A stretch of 64,000 nucleotides of DNA from Bradyrhizobium diazoefficiens (GCF_018129965.1 NZ_JAFCKW010000008.1:157557-221556), one strand, 5' to 3'. Shown: positions 8,247 to 17,373, counted from the first letter of the stretch. The notes: generated from the sequence alone by a model not told the origin. Made by a program: numbers and translations.

Positions 8247-9226
8247 GCGACCAGTCCCGGGGGCATCAGCCCGTAGTCGCGCGCACTCGAAACGCTCTGG
8301 TGGAAACGCAGCTTGCGGACATATTCCAGCGGATCCTTCGGCTTCACCAGTGCGCCCGGTGGCACGTTGAGCCAGTCCACCAGCCGCGTCAGCAGGAAGC
8401 GGATCGCCGCGCCACGCGCCAGCAGCGGCAGCGCGGCCTCCTCGGCCTCGGTCAGCTTGCGCACCCGGCCATAGGCATTGAGGAAGGCGCGCGCCTTGGT
8501 CACGTTGAAGGAATGATCCGGCTCGAAGCACCAGGCATTGAGGCAGATGGCGACGTCATAGGCCAGCATGTCGTTGCAGGCGAAGGTGAAGTCGATAATG
8601 CCCGAGAGCTTGTCGCCGAGAAAGAATACGTTGTCGTTGAAGAGGTCGGCGTGGATCACCCCTTCGGGCAGATTGGTCGGCCAGAGGCCGCTCGAGAGAT
8701 GAGCGAGTTCCTCCCCCAGAAACGCGCGCAGGCCCGGCTGGACCTCGTCGGCGCGATCCGAGGCCGCATCGAACAAGGGCCGCCAGCCCGCGACCGACAG
8801 AGCATTGGCGCGCCTGATCGTGAAATTGGCGCCGGCCAGATGCATTTTGGCCAGCCCTTCGCCGACGCCGGCGCAATGGGCCGCGTTCGGCTTGCGCGGC
8901 CAGACGCCTTCGAGAAAGGTGATGATCACGGCCGGCCGGCCCGACAATTCCCGCAGCGCCTCGCCATCCTTCGCCTTCACCGGCAGCGGACAATTGACGC
9001 CGTGCTCGGCCAGATGCGTCATCAGCGCGAGGAAGAACGGCAGATCGTTCTTCGCCACGCGCTTCTCGTAGAGCGTGAGGATGAACGATCCCTGCGTGGT
9101 GTGCAGCAGGAAGTTGGAATTCTCGACGCCCTCGGCGATGCCCTTGTAGGAGAGCAGGTCGCCGAGATCGTAATGCTTCAGGAAATCCGCAAGCTCGTCG
9201 GCGGCAACGTCGGTGTAGACCGCCAT
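8243..9226 (-). CDS. thrB: homoserine kinase, aminoglycoside-phosphotransferase type (ThrB)
   Basis: A 327-residue kinase that phosphorylates homoserine in threonine biosynthesis. It is the APH/choline-kinase-fold form found in alphaproteobacteria and pseudomonads, not the GHMP type of enterobacteria. The protein begins MAVYTDVAADELADFLKHY, with the nucleotide-binding segment YKGIAEGVENSNFLLHT. The catalytic loop is GVIHADLFNDNVFF (HxDxxxxN) and the metal-binding Asp sits in SGIIDFTFA. It lies six bases after ispH and overlaps rnhA, consistent with one transcript. Confidence 0.92.
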   Translation of the reverse strand: MAVYTDVAADELADFLKHYDLGDLLSYKGIAEGVENSNFLLHTTQGSFILTLYEKRVAKNDLPFFLALMTHLAEHGVNCPLPVKAKDGEALRELSGRPAVIITFLEGVWPRKPNAAHCAGVGEGLAKMHLAGANFTIRRANALSVAGWRPLFDAASDRADEVQPGLRAFLGEELAHLSSGLWPTNLPEGVIHADLFNDNVFFLGDKLSGIIDFTFACNDMLAYDVAICLNAWCFEPDHSFNVTKARAFLNAYGRVRKLTEAEEAALPLLARGAAIRFLLTRLVDWLNVPPGALVKPKDPLEYVRKLRFHQSVSSARDYGLMPPGLVA

Positions 9227-9232
9227 GTAGAT

Positions 9233-10201
9233 TTACTCGGCGGCAGCTTCGGGGCGCACCTGGCGGGGCAGCGGGAAGAACTCGTTCTCTTCCGCGGCCG
9301 AGACCGTCTCCACATGCAGCGTGTAGCGCTCGGCGAACGCGTCCATGATCTCCTCGACGATCACTTCCGGCGCCGAGGCACCCGCGGTGATGCCGAGGCT
9401 CGTGATGTTCTCGAACCGCTTCCAGTCGATTTCGGAGGCGCGCTGCGCCAGCACCGCGATCTTGCAGCCCTCACGCTCGGCGACCTCGCGCAGCCGCTGC
9501 GAGTTCGACGAATTGGGAGCCCCGACAACGATGAGCGCGTCCACCACCGGCGCCACCTTCTTCACCGCGAGCTGGCGGTTGGTGGTGGCGTAGCAGATGT
9601 CTTCCTTGTGCGGCCCGTTGATGTTCGGGAAGCGCTCCTTGAGCAGCGCCACGATCTCCGCGGTATCGTCGATCGAAAGCGTGGTCTGGGTCACGAAAGC
9701 GAGGTTGTTCGGGTCCTTCGGGGAGATGGTCTTGGCGTCCTCGGCGGTCTCGATCAGGGTCACGGCGCCGACCGGAAGCTGGCCGAGCGTGCCGACCACC
9801 TCTGGGTGATGGGAGTGGCCGATCAGGAAGATCTCGCGGCCGCGCTTGAAGTGGATGGCGGCCTCGCGGTGGACCTTGGTCACCAGCGGGCAGGTCGCAT
9901 CCAGCGAGAACAGGTTGCGGGAGGTGGCGTCGGCCGGGACCGACTTGGGCACGCCATGGGCCGAGAATACGACCGGGGCAGTGGTATTTTCCGGGATCTC
10001 GGCGAGTTCCTCGACGAAGATCGCGCCCTTCTTCTTCAAGCCGTCGACGACGTACTTGTTGTGCACAATCTCATGGCGAACATAGACGGGGGCGCCGTAT
10101 TTATCGAGCGCCCGTTCCACGGTGTCGATCGCTCGGACCACCCCGGCACAGAAGCCGCGGGGAGAACAAAGCACGATCTTGAGGTCTGGTTTGGCTGACA
10201 T
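9233..10201 (-). CDS. ispH: 4-hydroxy-3-methylbut-2-enyl diphosphate reductase
   Basis: A 322-residue [4Fe-4S] enzyme performing the last step of the MEP isoprenoid pathway, making IPP and DMAPP from HMBPP. The cluster cysteines are in the expected contexts: SPRGFCAG near residue 18, SLDATCPLVTKVH near residue 105, and the third in the EDICYATTNRQ region near residue 205. The substrate-contact motif NSSNSQRL is also present. I start at the ATG at 10201 (MSAKPDLKIVLC) since the extra upstream residues are not conserved in the family. It heads the leftward ispH-thrB-rnhA set. Confidence 0.94.
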   Translation of the reverse strand: MSAKPDLKIVLCSPRGFCAGVVRAIDTVERALDKYGAPVYVRHEIVHNKYVVDGLKKKGAIFVEELAEIPENTTAPVVFSAHGVPKSVPADATSRNLFSLDATCPLVTKVHREAAIHFKRGREIFLIGHSHHPEVVGTLGQLPVGAVTLIETAEDAKTISPKDPNNLAFVTQTTLSIDDTAEIVALLKERFPNINGPHKEDICYATTNRQLAVKKVAPVVDALIVVGAPNSSNSQRLREVAEREGCKIAVLAQRASEIDWKRFENITSLGITAGASAPEVIVEEIMDAFAERYTLHVETVSAAEENEFFPLPRQVRPEAAAE

Positions 10202-10454
10202 GGAGCGATCTCGGGACCGAATCCTCACCAGATGGGCGGGAGGCGGCCTTTGGATGAACAGGAGCTTAGGTAGGGGCTTACAGCGACTTCAGAGGGAATT
10301 GGGCCCCCTTTCGGGCGCTGTCAAGGCACTATCTATAGCAGAACCATTGCGTGGCTACCCCCTCCGGGCTTATATAGCGCGAATTCCCAGTCATCGCTGA
10401 TGACCACCGGCTTCGCCTCCAAAAGGGGTGGGCGAAGCACAAAGGAGATTTGCC

Positions 10455-11150
10455 ATGAGCAACGCACCTCTGATGCCCAAGGCGACCGCCGTCTGGCTGC
10501 TCGACAACACCGCGCTGACCTTCGACCAGGTCGCCGACTTCACCAAGATGCACCCCCTCGAGGTGCGGGCGATTGCTGACGGCGACGCCGCCCAGGGCAT
10601 CAAGGGCATGGATCCGCTCTCCAACGGCCAGCTGACCCGCGAGGAGATCGAGAAGGGCGAGAAGAACCCGGACTACCGGCTCCGCCTGCAGGAGAGCAAG
10701 GTGGTGCTGCCGCCCCAGCCCAAGCGCAAGGGCCCGCGCTACACGCCGGTGTCGCGCCGCCACGAGCGCCCGAGCGCTATCCTCTGGCTGCTGCGCAGCC
10801 ACCCCGAGCTCAAGGACGCCCAGGTCATGCGCCTCGTCGGCACCACCAAGAGCACGATCGCCAGCGTGCGCGACCGCACCCACTGGAACACCTCCCAGCT
10901 GACCCCGATCGACCCGGTGACGCTCGGCCTCTGCTCGCAGATCGAGCTCGATTTCGAAGTCGCGCGCGCGGCCAAGGAGAAGCCGATCGACACGGCCTAT
11001 GGCGGCGCCACCCTGCTGCCCGCTTCCGAGACCACCAAGAAGGACGAGTACGAGCCGGACGAACGCTCCAGCGACGACCTCAACGTCGACGCCGTGTTCG
11101 CCAAGCTCAAGACGCTCGGCGGCAAGAAGCACGAGGAAGAGGAGGAGTAA
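10455..11150 (+). CDS. trcR: DUF1013 family protein, TrcR-like cell-cycle transcriptional regulator
   Basis: A 231-residue protein matching the DUF1013/TrcR family, which is almost confined to alphaproteobacteria and has been linked to cell-cycle transcription. It opens MSNAPLMPKATAVWLLDNTALTFDQVADF, and an HTH-like region is present (HPELKDAQVMRLVGTTKSTIASVRDRTHWN). The C-terminus is acidic, ending in a run of glutamates. AAAGGAG precedes the ATG at 10455 by a suitable spacing, which fixes the start. A strong intrinsic terminator follows. It is a single-gene unit and probably a core gene. Confidence 0.85.
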   Translation: MSNAPLMPKATAVWLLDNTALTFDQVADFTKMHPLEVRAIADGDAAQGIKGMDPLSNGQLTREEIEKGEKNPDYRLRLQESKVVLPPQPKRKGPRYTPVSRRHERPSAILWLLRSHPELKDAQVMRLVGTTKSTIASVRDRTHWNTSQLTPIDPVTLGLCSQIELDFEVARAAKEKPIDTAYGGATLLPASETTKKDEYEPDERSSDDLNVDAVFAKLKTLGGKKHEEEEE

Positions 11151-11184
11151 GACTCCTCTTCCGGTTTGCCATCGCATGAAAACG

Positions 11185-11219
11185 AAACGCGGCGGATCAT
11201 CCCGCCGCGTTTTTGTTTT
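11185..11219 (+). terminator. rho-independent terminator of trcR
   Basis: A perfect 11-base stem, AAACGCGGCGG (11185-11195) with CCGCCGCGTTT (11202-11212), a six-base loop and a following T-rich run TTTTGTTTT. It lies about 35 bases after the trcR stop. The A-run on the left arm may also let it work for the leftward OmpW-like gene. Confidence 0.88.
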
Positions 11220-11271
11220 GTGGTTGTACCCTCGGTGTCGTCCCGCCATCCCGCGGACGACACCAGTGAGA

Positions 11272-12018
11272 TCAGAACTTGTAGGTCACGCCCGCGCCCA
11301 CCAGCCATGGATCGATATGCGCATTGCCGGTGACCGGCAGGCCGCTGACGGTCGCGCTGTAGTCCGGACGCAGCCACAGCTTCTTGACGTCGACGTTGAG
11401 GCCCCAGTGCCGGTCGATCATGTAGTCGAAGCCGAACTGCACGGCGCCGCCCCAGGCGTTGCTGACGTGCAGGTTCGTGGTGGTGGCGACGATCGCGGGC
11501 GGCCCGACGATGGCGGCCGGCGCATTGGCGGCGGAGTTGTTGAAGAACACCGTGTAGTTCACGCCAGCGCCGACATACGGCTTGAACGCGCCGAAATTGT
11601 CGAAGTGATATTGCAGGGTCAGCGTCGGCGGCAGCAGCGTGGTCTTGCCGATCGGCAGGTTCGCGAGCGAGCCGGTGCCGCTGATAGAATGCCTGGTCAC
11701 GCCGAGGATCAATTCGGCGGCGATGTTCTTGGTGAAGAAATAGCTGATGTCGAGCTCGGGAACGACCTGGTTGCTGATCGAGAGGCCTGAATTCGGCGAC
11801 GACAGCGAGGGCACGCCCGCCACGTTCACGGTCGAGCCACCGGCATCCGGCAACACGCCGAGCACGCGCAAGCGCACCATCCACGGATTGAAGCTTTCCG
11901 CCGGCGGCGGCGCCTTCTTGTAAACCGGCAAATCGGCGGCCTGAGCCGCGGCAAAAGTCCCCGCGAGCACCGCGCCGAATGTCGCAAGCCGCGCCAAATT
12001 CTTCATCCTTATCTGCAT
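11272..12018 (-). CDS. OmpW-family outer-membrane protein
   Basis: A 248-residue exported protein with a signal peptide (ends AAAQAAD) and alternating beta strands of the eight-stranded OmpW barrel. Supporting features are the N-terminal NPWMVRLRVLGVLPDAGG, the central LPPTLTLQYHF and KPYVGAGVNYT strands, and the C-terminal DPWLVGAGVTYKF ending in Phe as outer-membrane proteins do. OmpW-type porins form narrow hydrophobic channels and often respond to stress. The ATG at 12018 has GGGG upstream; an internal ATG at 12006 is possible. It is monocistronic and convergent with trcR. Confidence 0.85.
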   Translation of the reverse strand: MQIRMKNLARLATFGAVLAGTFAAAQAADLPVYKKAPPPAESFNPWMVRLRVLGVLPDAGGSTVNVAGVPSLSSPNSGLSISNQVVPELDISYFFTKNIAAELILGVTRHSISGTGSLANLPIGKTTLLPPTLTLQYHFDNFGAFKPYVGAGVNYTVFFNNSAANAPAAIVGPPAIVATTTNLHVSNAWGGAVQFGFDYMIDRHWGLNVDVKKLWLRPDYSATVSGLPVTGNAHIDPWLVGAGVTYKF

Positions 12019-12202
12019 TGCAGTCCCCTTCAGCCAAATCTGCGCGCTTCAACACGCGACATGAGCGTCAGAGCAGAATGCGAAGGGTGAAGGATTTGAC
12101 GCCGATCAAATCGAGACGGCCGGCACCATGATTTGGCCACGACGTTGCAGATGTGTCACGCCTGATGCGAGGCGATCGCGCAGGATAATACCGCGCCGGT
12201 AT

Positions 12203-12472
12203 TTACGGGCGGTCGGGATGGTTCAGCATGTACTCGCCAAGATCACGCTGGCGACGGTCGGCGCGCGCCGTGGCGGCGCTGCGCTGGACGTCACGATCCT
12301 TGCGGCAGGCCACATATTCGGGCGAGCCCTGCGCATAGCCGCGGCTCAGGCAGACCGCATCGTCATCGTCGCCACCCATCGCCACCGGCGTCTGGTAGCG
12401 CGCGGAGCAGGCGGAGAGAGCAAGGGCGAGCAGGGCCGCTACAAGAAAACGCGGCGCGATGGCGGATGGCAT
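12203..12472 (-). CDS. small lipoprotein, unknown function
   Basis: An 89-residue protein with a lipoprotein signal: a basic start, the hydrophobic run FLVAALLALALSAC, and a lipobox LSAC with the lipidated cysteine at about residue 22. The mature part contains DDDDAVCLSRGYAQGSPEYVACRKDR, with two cysteines that could pair, then an Arg-rich segment. The SPEYVACRKDR segment recurs in small rhizobial lipoproteins of unknown role. It lies downstream of prpE on the same strand, separated by a hairpin repeat. No function is assigned. Confidence 0.7.
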   Translation of the reverse strand: MPSAIAPRFLVAALLALALSACSARYQTPVAMGGDDDDAVCLSRGYAQGSPEYVACRKDRDVQRSAATARADRRQRDLGEYMLNHPDRP

Positions 12473-12545
12473 ACGAGGTCCCCTGTTGGCCGGCCTTGTT
12501 TAGCCCGGAATGAGGAGAATGTAAGTCCCCTGCCCCCGTTCCCGT

Positions 12546-12582
12546 CCGCTGTCATTCCCCCGCGGACGGGGGATGACAGCGG
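12546..12582. repeat. inverted repeat downstream of prpE
   Basis: The arms CCGCTGTCATTCCCCC (12546-12561) and GGGGGATGACAGCGG (12568-12582) pair over about 15 bases with one mismatch around a six-base loop. It starts nine bases past the prpE stop when read leftward and could end that transcript, but no T-run is seen. It resembles the other GTCATTCC-type elements of this window. Confidence 0.6.
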
Positions 12583-12590
12583 AGACAGCG

Positions 12591-14501
12591 TTACACCCGT
12601 CCCTTCAGCGCATCGCCGATCTCGTCCAGCGCCCTGGGGTCCTCGATCGTCGCCGGCATGGTCCAGGTGTCGCCGTCGGCGATCTTCTTGATGGTGCCCC
12701 TCAGGATCTTGCCGGAGCGCGTCTTGGGCAGGCGGCCGACGGTGATGGCGAGCTTGAACGCGGCGACGGGACCGAGCTTGTCGCGCACCAGCGCAACGAT
12801 CTCCTTCTCGATCTCGGCGGGCGCGCGGCTCACGCCGGCCTTGAGCACCAGGAAGCCGCAGGGCACCTCGCCCTTGATCGCATCCTTGACGCCGAGCACG
12901 GCGCATTCGGCGACATCCGGATGCGAGGCCAGGATCTCCTCCATGCCGCCGGTGGAGAGACGATGGCCGGCGACATTGATGATGTCGTCGGTGCGGCCCA
13001 TCACGAAGACATAGCCGTCCTCGTCCTTGTAGCCGGCGTCCGAGGTCTTGTAGTAGCCGGGAAACTCGTTGAGATAGGCGTCCCTGAAGCGGTCGTCCTG
13101 ATTCCACAGCGTGGGCAGGCAGCCCGGCGGCATCGGCAGCTTGATGACGATCGAGCCCATGGTGTTCGCCCCGACCGGCTTGGCCGCCTCGTCCACCACG
13201 TCGACCCGGTAGCCCGGCATCGGCACCGTCGGCGAGCCGTGCTTGACCGGCAGCATGCCGAGGCCGACCGGATTGCCGGCGATGCACCAGCCGGTCTCGG
13301 TCTGCCACCAATGGTCGATCACCGGCACCTTCAACTGCTGCTCGGCCCATTCCACCGTCGGCGGATCGGCACGTTCGCCGGCCAGGAACAGCGTGCGGAA
13401 TTTCGACAGATCGTATTTCCGGATAAATTGTCCGTCCGGATCCTCCTTCCGTATCGCCCGGAATGCGGTCGGTGCCGTGAACAAGGCCACTGCCTTGTGC
13501 TCGCTGATGACGCGCCAGAACGCGCCAGCGTCGGGCGTTCCGACCGGCTTGCCCTCGTACATGATCGAGGTCGCACCGTGCAGCAGAGGGCCGTAGATGA
13601 TGTAGCTGTGACCGACCACCCAGCCGATGTCGGAGCCGCACCACCAGACCTCGCCGGGCTTGATGCCATAGAGATTGAACATCGACCACTTCAGTGCGAC
13701 GAGATGGCCGCCATTGTCGCGTACGACGCCCTTGGGGATGCCCGTGGTGCCCGATGTGTAGAGGATGTAGAGCGGATCGGTGGCGGCGACCGGCACGCAA
13801 GGCGCCTTCTTTTCGTCGTTCATCGCCTTGCGGCGCAGGCTCGCCCAATCGTAGTCGCGGCCGGGCGAGAGGTCGCAGACCAGCTGCGGACGTTGCAGCA
13901 CGATGCAGGCCTTCGGCCTCACGCTGGCGAGCCTGATCGCCTCGTCGAGCAGCGGCTTGTACTGCACGATGCGACCGGGCTCGATGCCGCAGCTCGCGGA
14001 CAGGATCAGCTTCGGCTGGGCGTCGTCGATACGGGTAGCAAGCTCCTTCGCCGCAAAGCCGCCGAACACCACCGAATGCACCGCGCCGATGCGCGCGCAG
14101 GCAAGCATCGCGACCACCGCCTCCGGGACCATCGGCATGTAGAGGACGACGCGGTCGCCCTTGGCGACGCCGAAATCCCGCATGATCGCGGCAAGCACCT
14201 GCACTTCGGCCAGCAGCTCGGCATAGGTGAATTTGGTGACCGAGTTGGTCAGCGGCGAATCGTGGATCAGCGCCACCTGGTCGGCGCGGCCGCGTTCGAC
14301 GTGACGGTCGAGCGCGTTGTAGCAGGTGTTGACCACGCCGCCCGCGAACCAGCGGCCATAGACGCCCTGCGAGGCATCGAAGACCCTTGTCGGCGGCTCG
14401 ATCCAGTCGATCTCCTTGGCCGCCTCGGCCCAAAACCCCTCCGGATCGGCCAGCGAGCGCGCATGGACCTCGTGATAGAGGCTCTTTCCCTGGACATTCA
14501 T
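12591..14501 (-). CDS. prpE: propionyl-CoA synthetase (acetyl-CoA synthetase family)
   Basis: A 636-residue adenylate-forming ligase activating propionate (or acetate) to its CoA thioester. The phosphate-binding loop YTSGTTGIPKGVVRD is near residue 240, WWQTETGW near 400, and the acylation-sensitive lysine sits in the C-terminal motif PKTRSGKILRG near 600. The segment SASCGIEPGRIVQYKPLLD is characteristic of PrpE rather than AcsA. The start chosen is ATG 14501 (MNVQGKSLYHEV), where the family begins; an upstream start at 14552 would add 17 non-conserved residues. No propionate operon partners are next to it. Confidence 0.88.
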   Translation of the reverse strand: MNVQGKSLYHEVHARSLADPEGFWAEAAKEIDWIEPPTRVFDASQGVYGRWFAGGVVNTCYNALDRHVERGRADQVALIHDSPLTNSVTKFTYAELLAEVQVLAAIMRDFGVAKGDRVVLYMPMVPEAVVAMLACARIGAVHSVVFGGFAAKELATRIDDAQPKLILSASCGIEPGRIVQYKPLLDEAIRLASVRPKACIVLQRPQLVCDLSPGRDYDWASLRRKAMNDEKKAPCVPVAATDPLYILYTSGTTGIPKGVVRDNGGHLVALKWSMFNLYGIKPGEVWWCGSDIGWVVGHSYIIYGPLLHGATSIMYEGKPVGTPDAGAFWRVISEHKAVALFTAPTAFRAIRKEDPDGQFIRKYDLSKFRTLFLAGERADPPTVEWAEQQLKVPVIDHWWQTETGWCIAGNPVGLGMLPVKHGSPTVPMPGYRVDVVDEAAKPVGANTMGSIVIKLPMPPGCLPTLWNQDDRFRDAYLNEFPGYYKTSDAGYKDEDGYVFVMGRTDDIINVAGHRLSTGGMEEILASHPDVAECAVLGVKDAIKGEVPCGFLVLKAGVSRAPAEIEKEIVALVRDKLGPVAAFKLAITVGRLPKTRSGKILRGTIKKIADGDTWTMPATIEDPRALDEIGDALKGRV

Positions 14502-14893
14502 TCCCGCGCTCCCGTTTCGTTTATTTCCCTGACCCTGACCTGACGGCAGCACTGGCGTCCCGCCATGACCCGGATCAAGTACCGGCCGTGTTTGGAGGCT
14601 ATTTTCCCGGGAACGGGCCGCGGTTCAAGCTGAAAAGGACCCATCTTCTGCCTCTTCCCGTTCTGACGGGGCGCGACGAGCTTCGCTCGCGCCGAGAGCG
14701 CCGGGATGAGGGCCCTCTCTGCGAATGCAGTGAGATCTGGACTCGCGGAGAGTCCTCCTCAGCCGGAATTTGCCCTCGCAAATTCCGGACGCAGCGCCTC
14801 GCTGAGATCGCGGATCGCCTTCGCGTTGTCACCATGCGGATAATAGGTCACGCCGCGTGCCGGACCAGGCCTACGCATAGGCGAGCATCACCG
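14502..14893. other. intergenic region with an 11-bp perfect inverted repeat
   Basis: About 390 bases lie between prpE and the TPR-LprI gene, both leftward. CCGGAATTTGC (14763-14773) is perfectly opposed by GCAAATTCCGG (14778-14788) with a four-base loop. A short frame listed separately crosses this hairpin. Otherwise nothing is recognised. Confidence 0.5.
14759..14878 (-). pseudogene. short open frame, possible 3' remnant of a gene
   Basis: A 39-codon frame from the ATG at 14878 reads RRPGPARGVTYYPHGDNAK and then AIRDLSEALRPEFARANSG before a TGA. The composition (amphipathic, ending in a helix-like DLSEALRPEF) looks more like a protein C-terminus than random sequence, but no ribosome-binding site or family is evident. 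It might be the surviving end of a degraded gene or a small protein. Support is weak. Confidence 0.25.
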
Positions 14894-15670
14894 CTAGTAG
14901 CCGTCCACCCCGTTCAGCCGCTGCAACCGCTCCTTCATCGCATTCTTTAGGTCGTACCCGGGCCGCCCGTATCCGGCATTGCGGCGCGCGATGAAATCGT
15001 CCTGCTCACGCTGGAGCGCCCTGGCCTCGCCTGCGTTGCGCGCGTCCCGGACCGCGCGCGCATGCGATGCGAAAACCTCGCGGTCGAGATCGGCAAGCTC
15101 GCGATTGCCGCAGATCGCCTTCTCCACGGCGCGGGTCGCATTCCGGCAATTGAAGCTCGGCTTGCCCGCCACTGCCATCTGCGCCCCGATCAGCTCCAGC
15201 TCGCGGGCCATCGCCTTGTGATTGGCCCTGGCCCTCTCGTGGTTCGGATCGATCTTCAGCGCTGCGCCGAAATCCTGCACGGCCTTGGGCTTGTCGCCCT
15301 TCTTCAGCCAGAGTTCGCCACGGGCGTTGAAGACGTCGGCAAGCGAAGGATCCAGTAAGAGAGCGCGGCTGTCGTCGGCGATGGCACGGTCGATCTGGTC
15401 GTGCCGCGCCAGAAACGCACCGCGCGCGACCAGCGCCCTAATCAGATCGGCCTTCGCCGTCTTCTCATTGTCGATCACGGCCGCGCAGGCGGTGGCGACC
15501 TTGTCCACGTCATCCGAAGAGGTCGCGGCAAGGCAAGGCGCGATGTCGACCTGCGCGACGGCCGCTGGCTCCCCGCCGGTCGCAGCATAAACCGGCTCAT
15601 GAGCTGCGCTGAACGACAGCACGTAGAGCACCAAGGCGCCTGACAGGTGAACGAGATTTTGAAATCGCAT
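14894..15670 (-). CDS. exported TPR protein with C-terminal LprI-like (lysozyme-inhibitor) domain
   Basis: A 258-residue protein with a signal peptide (MRFQNLVHLSGALVLYVLSF...). Residues about 75-165 form two or three TPR-like units (ADVFNARGELWLKKGDKPKA, then DFGAALKIDPNHERARANHK). The C-terminal portion has the LprI-type Cys pattern: FNCRNATRAVEKAICGNRE and LADLDREVFASHARAVRD, then LQREQDDFIARRN. LprI-domain proteins inhibit lysozyme or sit in the periplasm. The ATG at 15670 is chosen because the signal peptide begins there. A divergent antiporter gene starts 69 bases away. The combination is an inference from motifs. Confidence 0.72.
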   Translation of the reverse strand: MRFQNLVHLSGALVLYVLSFSAAHEPVYAATGGEPAAVAQVDIAPCLAATSSDDVDKVATACAAVIDNEKTAKADLIRALVARGAFLARHDQIDRAIADDSRALLLDPSLADVFNARGELWLKKGDKPKAVQDFGAALKIDPNHERARANHKAMARELELIGAQMAVAGKPSFNCRNATRAVEKAICGNRELADLDREVFASHARAVRDARNAGEARALQREQDDFIARRNAGYGRPGYDLKNAMKERLQRLNGVDGY

Positions 15671-15738
15671 GCTTGTTGCAGTCGGAGCTCTTGCCTTGAG
15701 ACGGCACAATCCATCATACGGCCGATTGGTGCTAGCTT

Positions 15739-17316
15739 GTGGCACGGCTCATATCGGTTTCGGGGACTACCTTGTCGACATTCGAATGGATCATCGCACT
15801 TCTGCTCGGCGCCGTTGCATTATCGGCGCTGGCGCGGCGGATCAAGGTCCCCTACCCGACCTTTCTCGCCATCGGCGGCGCGCTGATCGCCTTCGTGCCG
15901 AACAGTCCGTCCTGGACCCTCGAACCCGACCTGGCATTGGCGCTTTTTGTCGCACCGGTGCTGCTGGACGCCGCTTTCGACACGTCGCTGCGCGACTTGC
16001 GCAACAATTGGGTTCCGGTCTCGACCCTGGTGGTGGCTGCGGTGGGCCTGACCACATTGGGTGTCGCCTATGTCGCGCACCGGATGATGCCGGATATGCC
16101 CTGGGCTGCCGCGATCGCGCTCGGCGCCATCGTGGCACCACCGGATGCCGCAGCCGCGGTCGCGATCCTGAGCCAGGTCAAGCTGCCCCACCGCATGGTG
16201 AAGGTGCTGGAAGGCGAGAGCCTGCTCAATGACGCCAGCGCGCTCCTGATCTATCGCATTGCCGTCGGCGCGGTCATCATGGAGCACCTGACATGGAGCG
16301 AGGTCGCGCCGACGATCGCGCTCGCGCTGGTCGGCAGTGTCCTCGCCGGCTTCGTCGCAGGGCGCATCACACCGCTCCTGATGGAACGCATGAAGGAAGC
16401 GCACAGCGCTATCATCGTGCAGTTTGCCACCACCTTCATGGTCTGGATCGCCGCCGAGCATCTCGGCCTCTCCGGCATTCTCACCATCGTCGTCTACGCC
16501 ATCACCATGGCGCGCACCGCGGCCGCGCGGATGCCGGCACGGCTGCGGGTACCGTCCTATGCGGTGTGGGAGACGATGGTGTTCGTGCTCAACGTGCTCG
16601 CCTTCATGCTGATCGGTATGCAGATGCGCCCGATCTGGACACGGCTGAACGTGGATGTGCGCTGGGAGTATTGCGTGGCGGCAGGCTGGATCCTGCTCAC
16701 GGTGGTTCTGGTCCGGCTGTTGTGGATCACCTTCTACCGCGCCACCCTGCGCGTGCTGATCGCGCGCCGGATCTATCATCCCAGGGATCCCAAGGCCGTG
16801 GTCTCGCCCAAGGGCGGCCTCATCATCTCCTGGTGCGGCATGCGTGGCCTCGTCACGCTGGCCACCGCCTTCGCGCTTCCCGCGAACTTCCCCTATCGCG
16901 ACTTCATCGTCTTCATCGCCTTCGCGGTGGTGCTGGGATCGCTGGTGATCCAGGGCCTGACGCTGCGGCCGCTGATTCTGGCGTTCGGCCTCAAGGACGA
17001 CGATCCCGTCGGGATCGAGGTCGCGCGGGCCCGCACCGTCGCCTTTCGCGCGGCGCTGGACGCCATCGAGGATGATCCGTCGGAAGAGGCCGAGATCCTG
17101 CGGCTCGAATACCGTGCTCTCCTGCTGCAGGCCGACGACGATCCGAACGGCGGCATCGCCAGCGGTGAACTGCCCGCCGATCCCCTGCGCCGCCGCGCCA
17201 TCGAGGCCGCGCGAAAATCGATCTTCGCCCTGCGCGCCACCGAGGTGATCGGCGACGACGCGTTTCACAGGATCGAGCAAGAGCTCGATCGCGCGGAATT
17301 GAGCGCGGGGGGATGA
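15739..17316 (+). CDS. Na+/H+ antiporter, CPA1 (NhaP) family
   Basis: A 525-residue polytopic exchanger with about 12 hydrophobic segments from residue 15 to 415, followed by a hydrophilic tail of about 110 residues. The CPA1 ion-binding region is seen as ALGAIVAPPDAAAAVAIL, followed by LEGESLLNDASALLIYRIA, in which the ND pair is the conserved cation site. The late conserved segment SWCGMRGLVTLATAFALP is also typical. The start is taken as GTG at 15739, but the TTG opening LSTFEWIIALLL twelve codons on is also plausible. It likely serves pH or sodium homeostasis. Confidence 0.87.
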   Translation: MARLISVSGTTLSTFEWIIALLLGAVALSALARRIKVPYPTFLAIGGALIAFVPNSPSWTLEPDLALALFVAPVLLDAAFDTSLRDLRNNWVPVSTLVVAAVGLTTLGVAYVAHRMMPDMPWAAAIALGAIVAPPDAAAAVAILSQVKLPHRMVKVLEGESLLNDASALLIYRIAVGAVIMEHLTWSEVAPTIALALVGSVLAGFVAGRITPLLMERMKEAHSAIIVQFATTFMVWIAAEHLGLSGILTIVVYAITMARTAAARMPARLRVPSYAVWETMVFVLNVLAFMLIGMQMRPIWTRLNVDVRWEYCVAAGWILLTVVLVRLLWITFYRATLRVLIARRIYHPRDPKAVVSPKGGLIISWCGMRGLVTLATAFALPANFPYRDFIVFIAFAVVLGSLVIQGLTLRPLILAFGLKDDDPVGIEVARARTVAFRAALDAIEDDPSEEAEILRLEYRALLLQADDDPNGGIASGELPADPLRRRAIEAARKSIFALRATEVIGDDAFHRIEQELDRAELSAGG

Positions 17317-17373
17317 TCTCAAGGGGAGAGGGAGGCCATTGAACCAAATGCCGCCTCTCCCGACTCATTCCTC

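Noticed and set aside
8300..10198. Long plus-strand open frame of about 630 codons opposite thrB and ispH
   Set aside because: It is the antisense shadow of two well-recognised genes; its composition (Arg, His, Asp-rich) is typical of reverse-frame translation of high-GC codons.
12573..14543. Plus-strand open frame of about 656 codons opposite prpE
   Set aside because: No recognisable domain, fully overlapping prpE, and composition like other antisense shadows.
15820..17322. 500-codon minus-strand frame opposite the antiporter
   Set aside because: Hydrophilic Asp/His/Arg-rich translation of the complementary strand of a membrane-protein gene; no motif.
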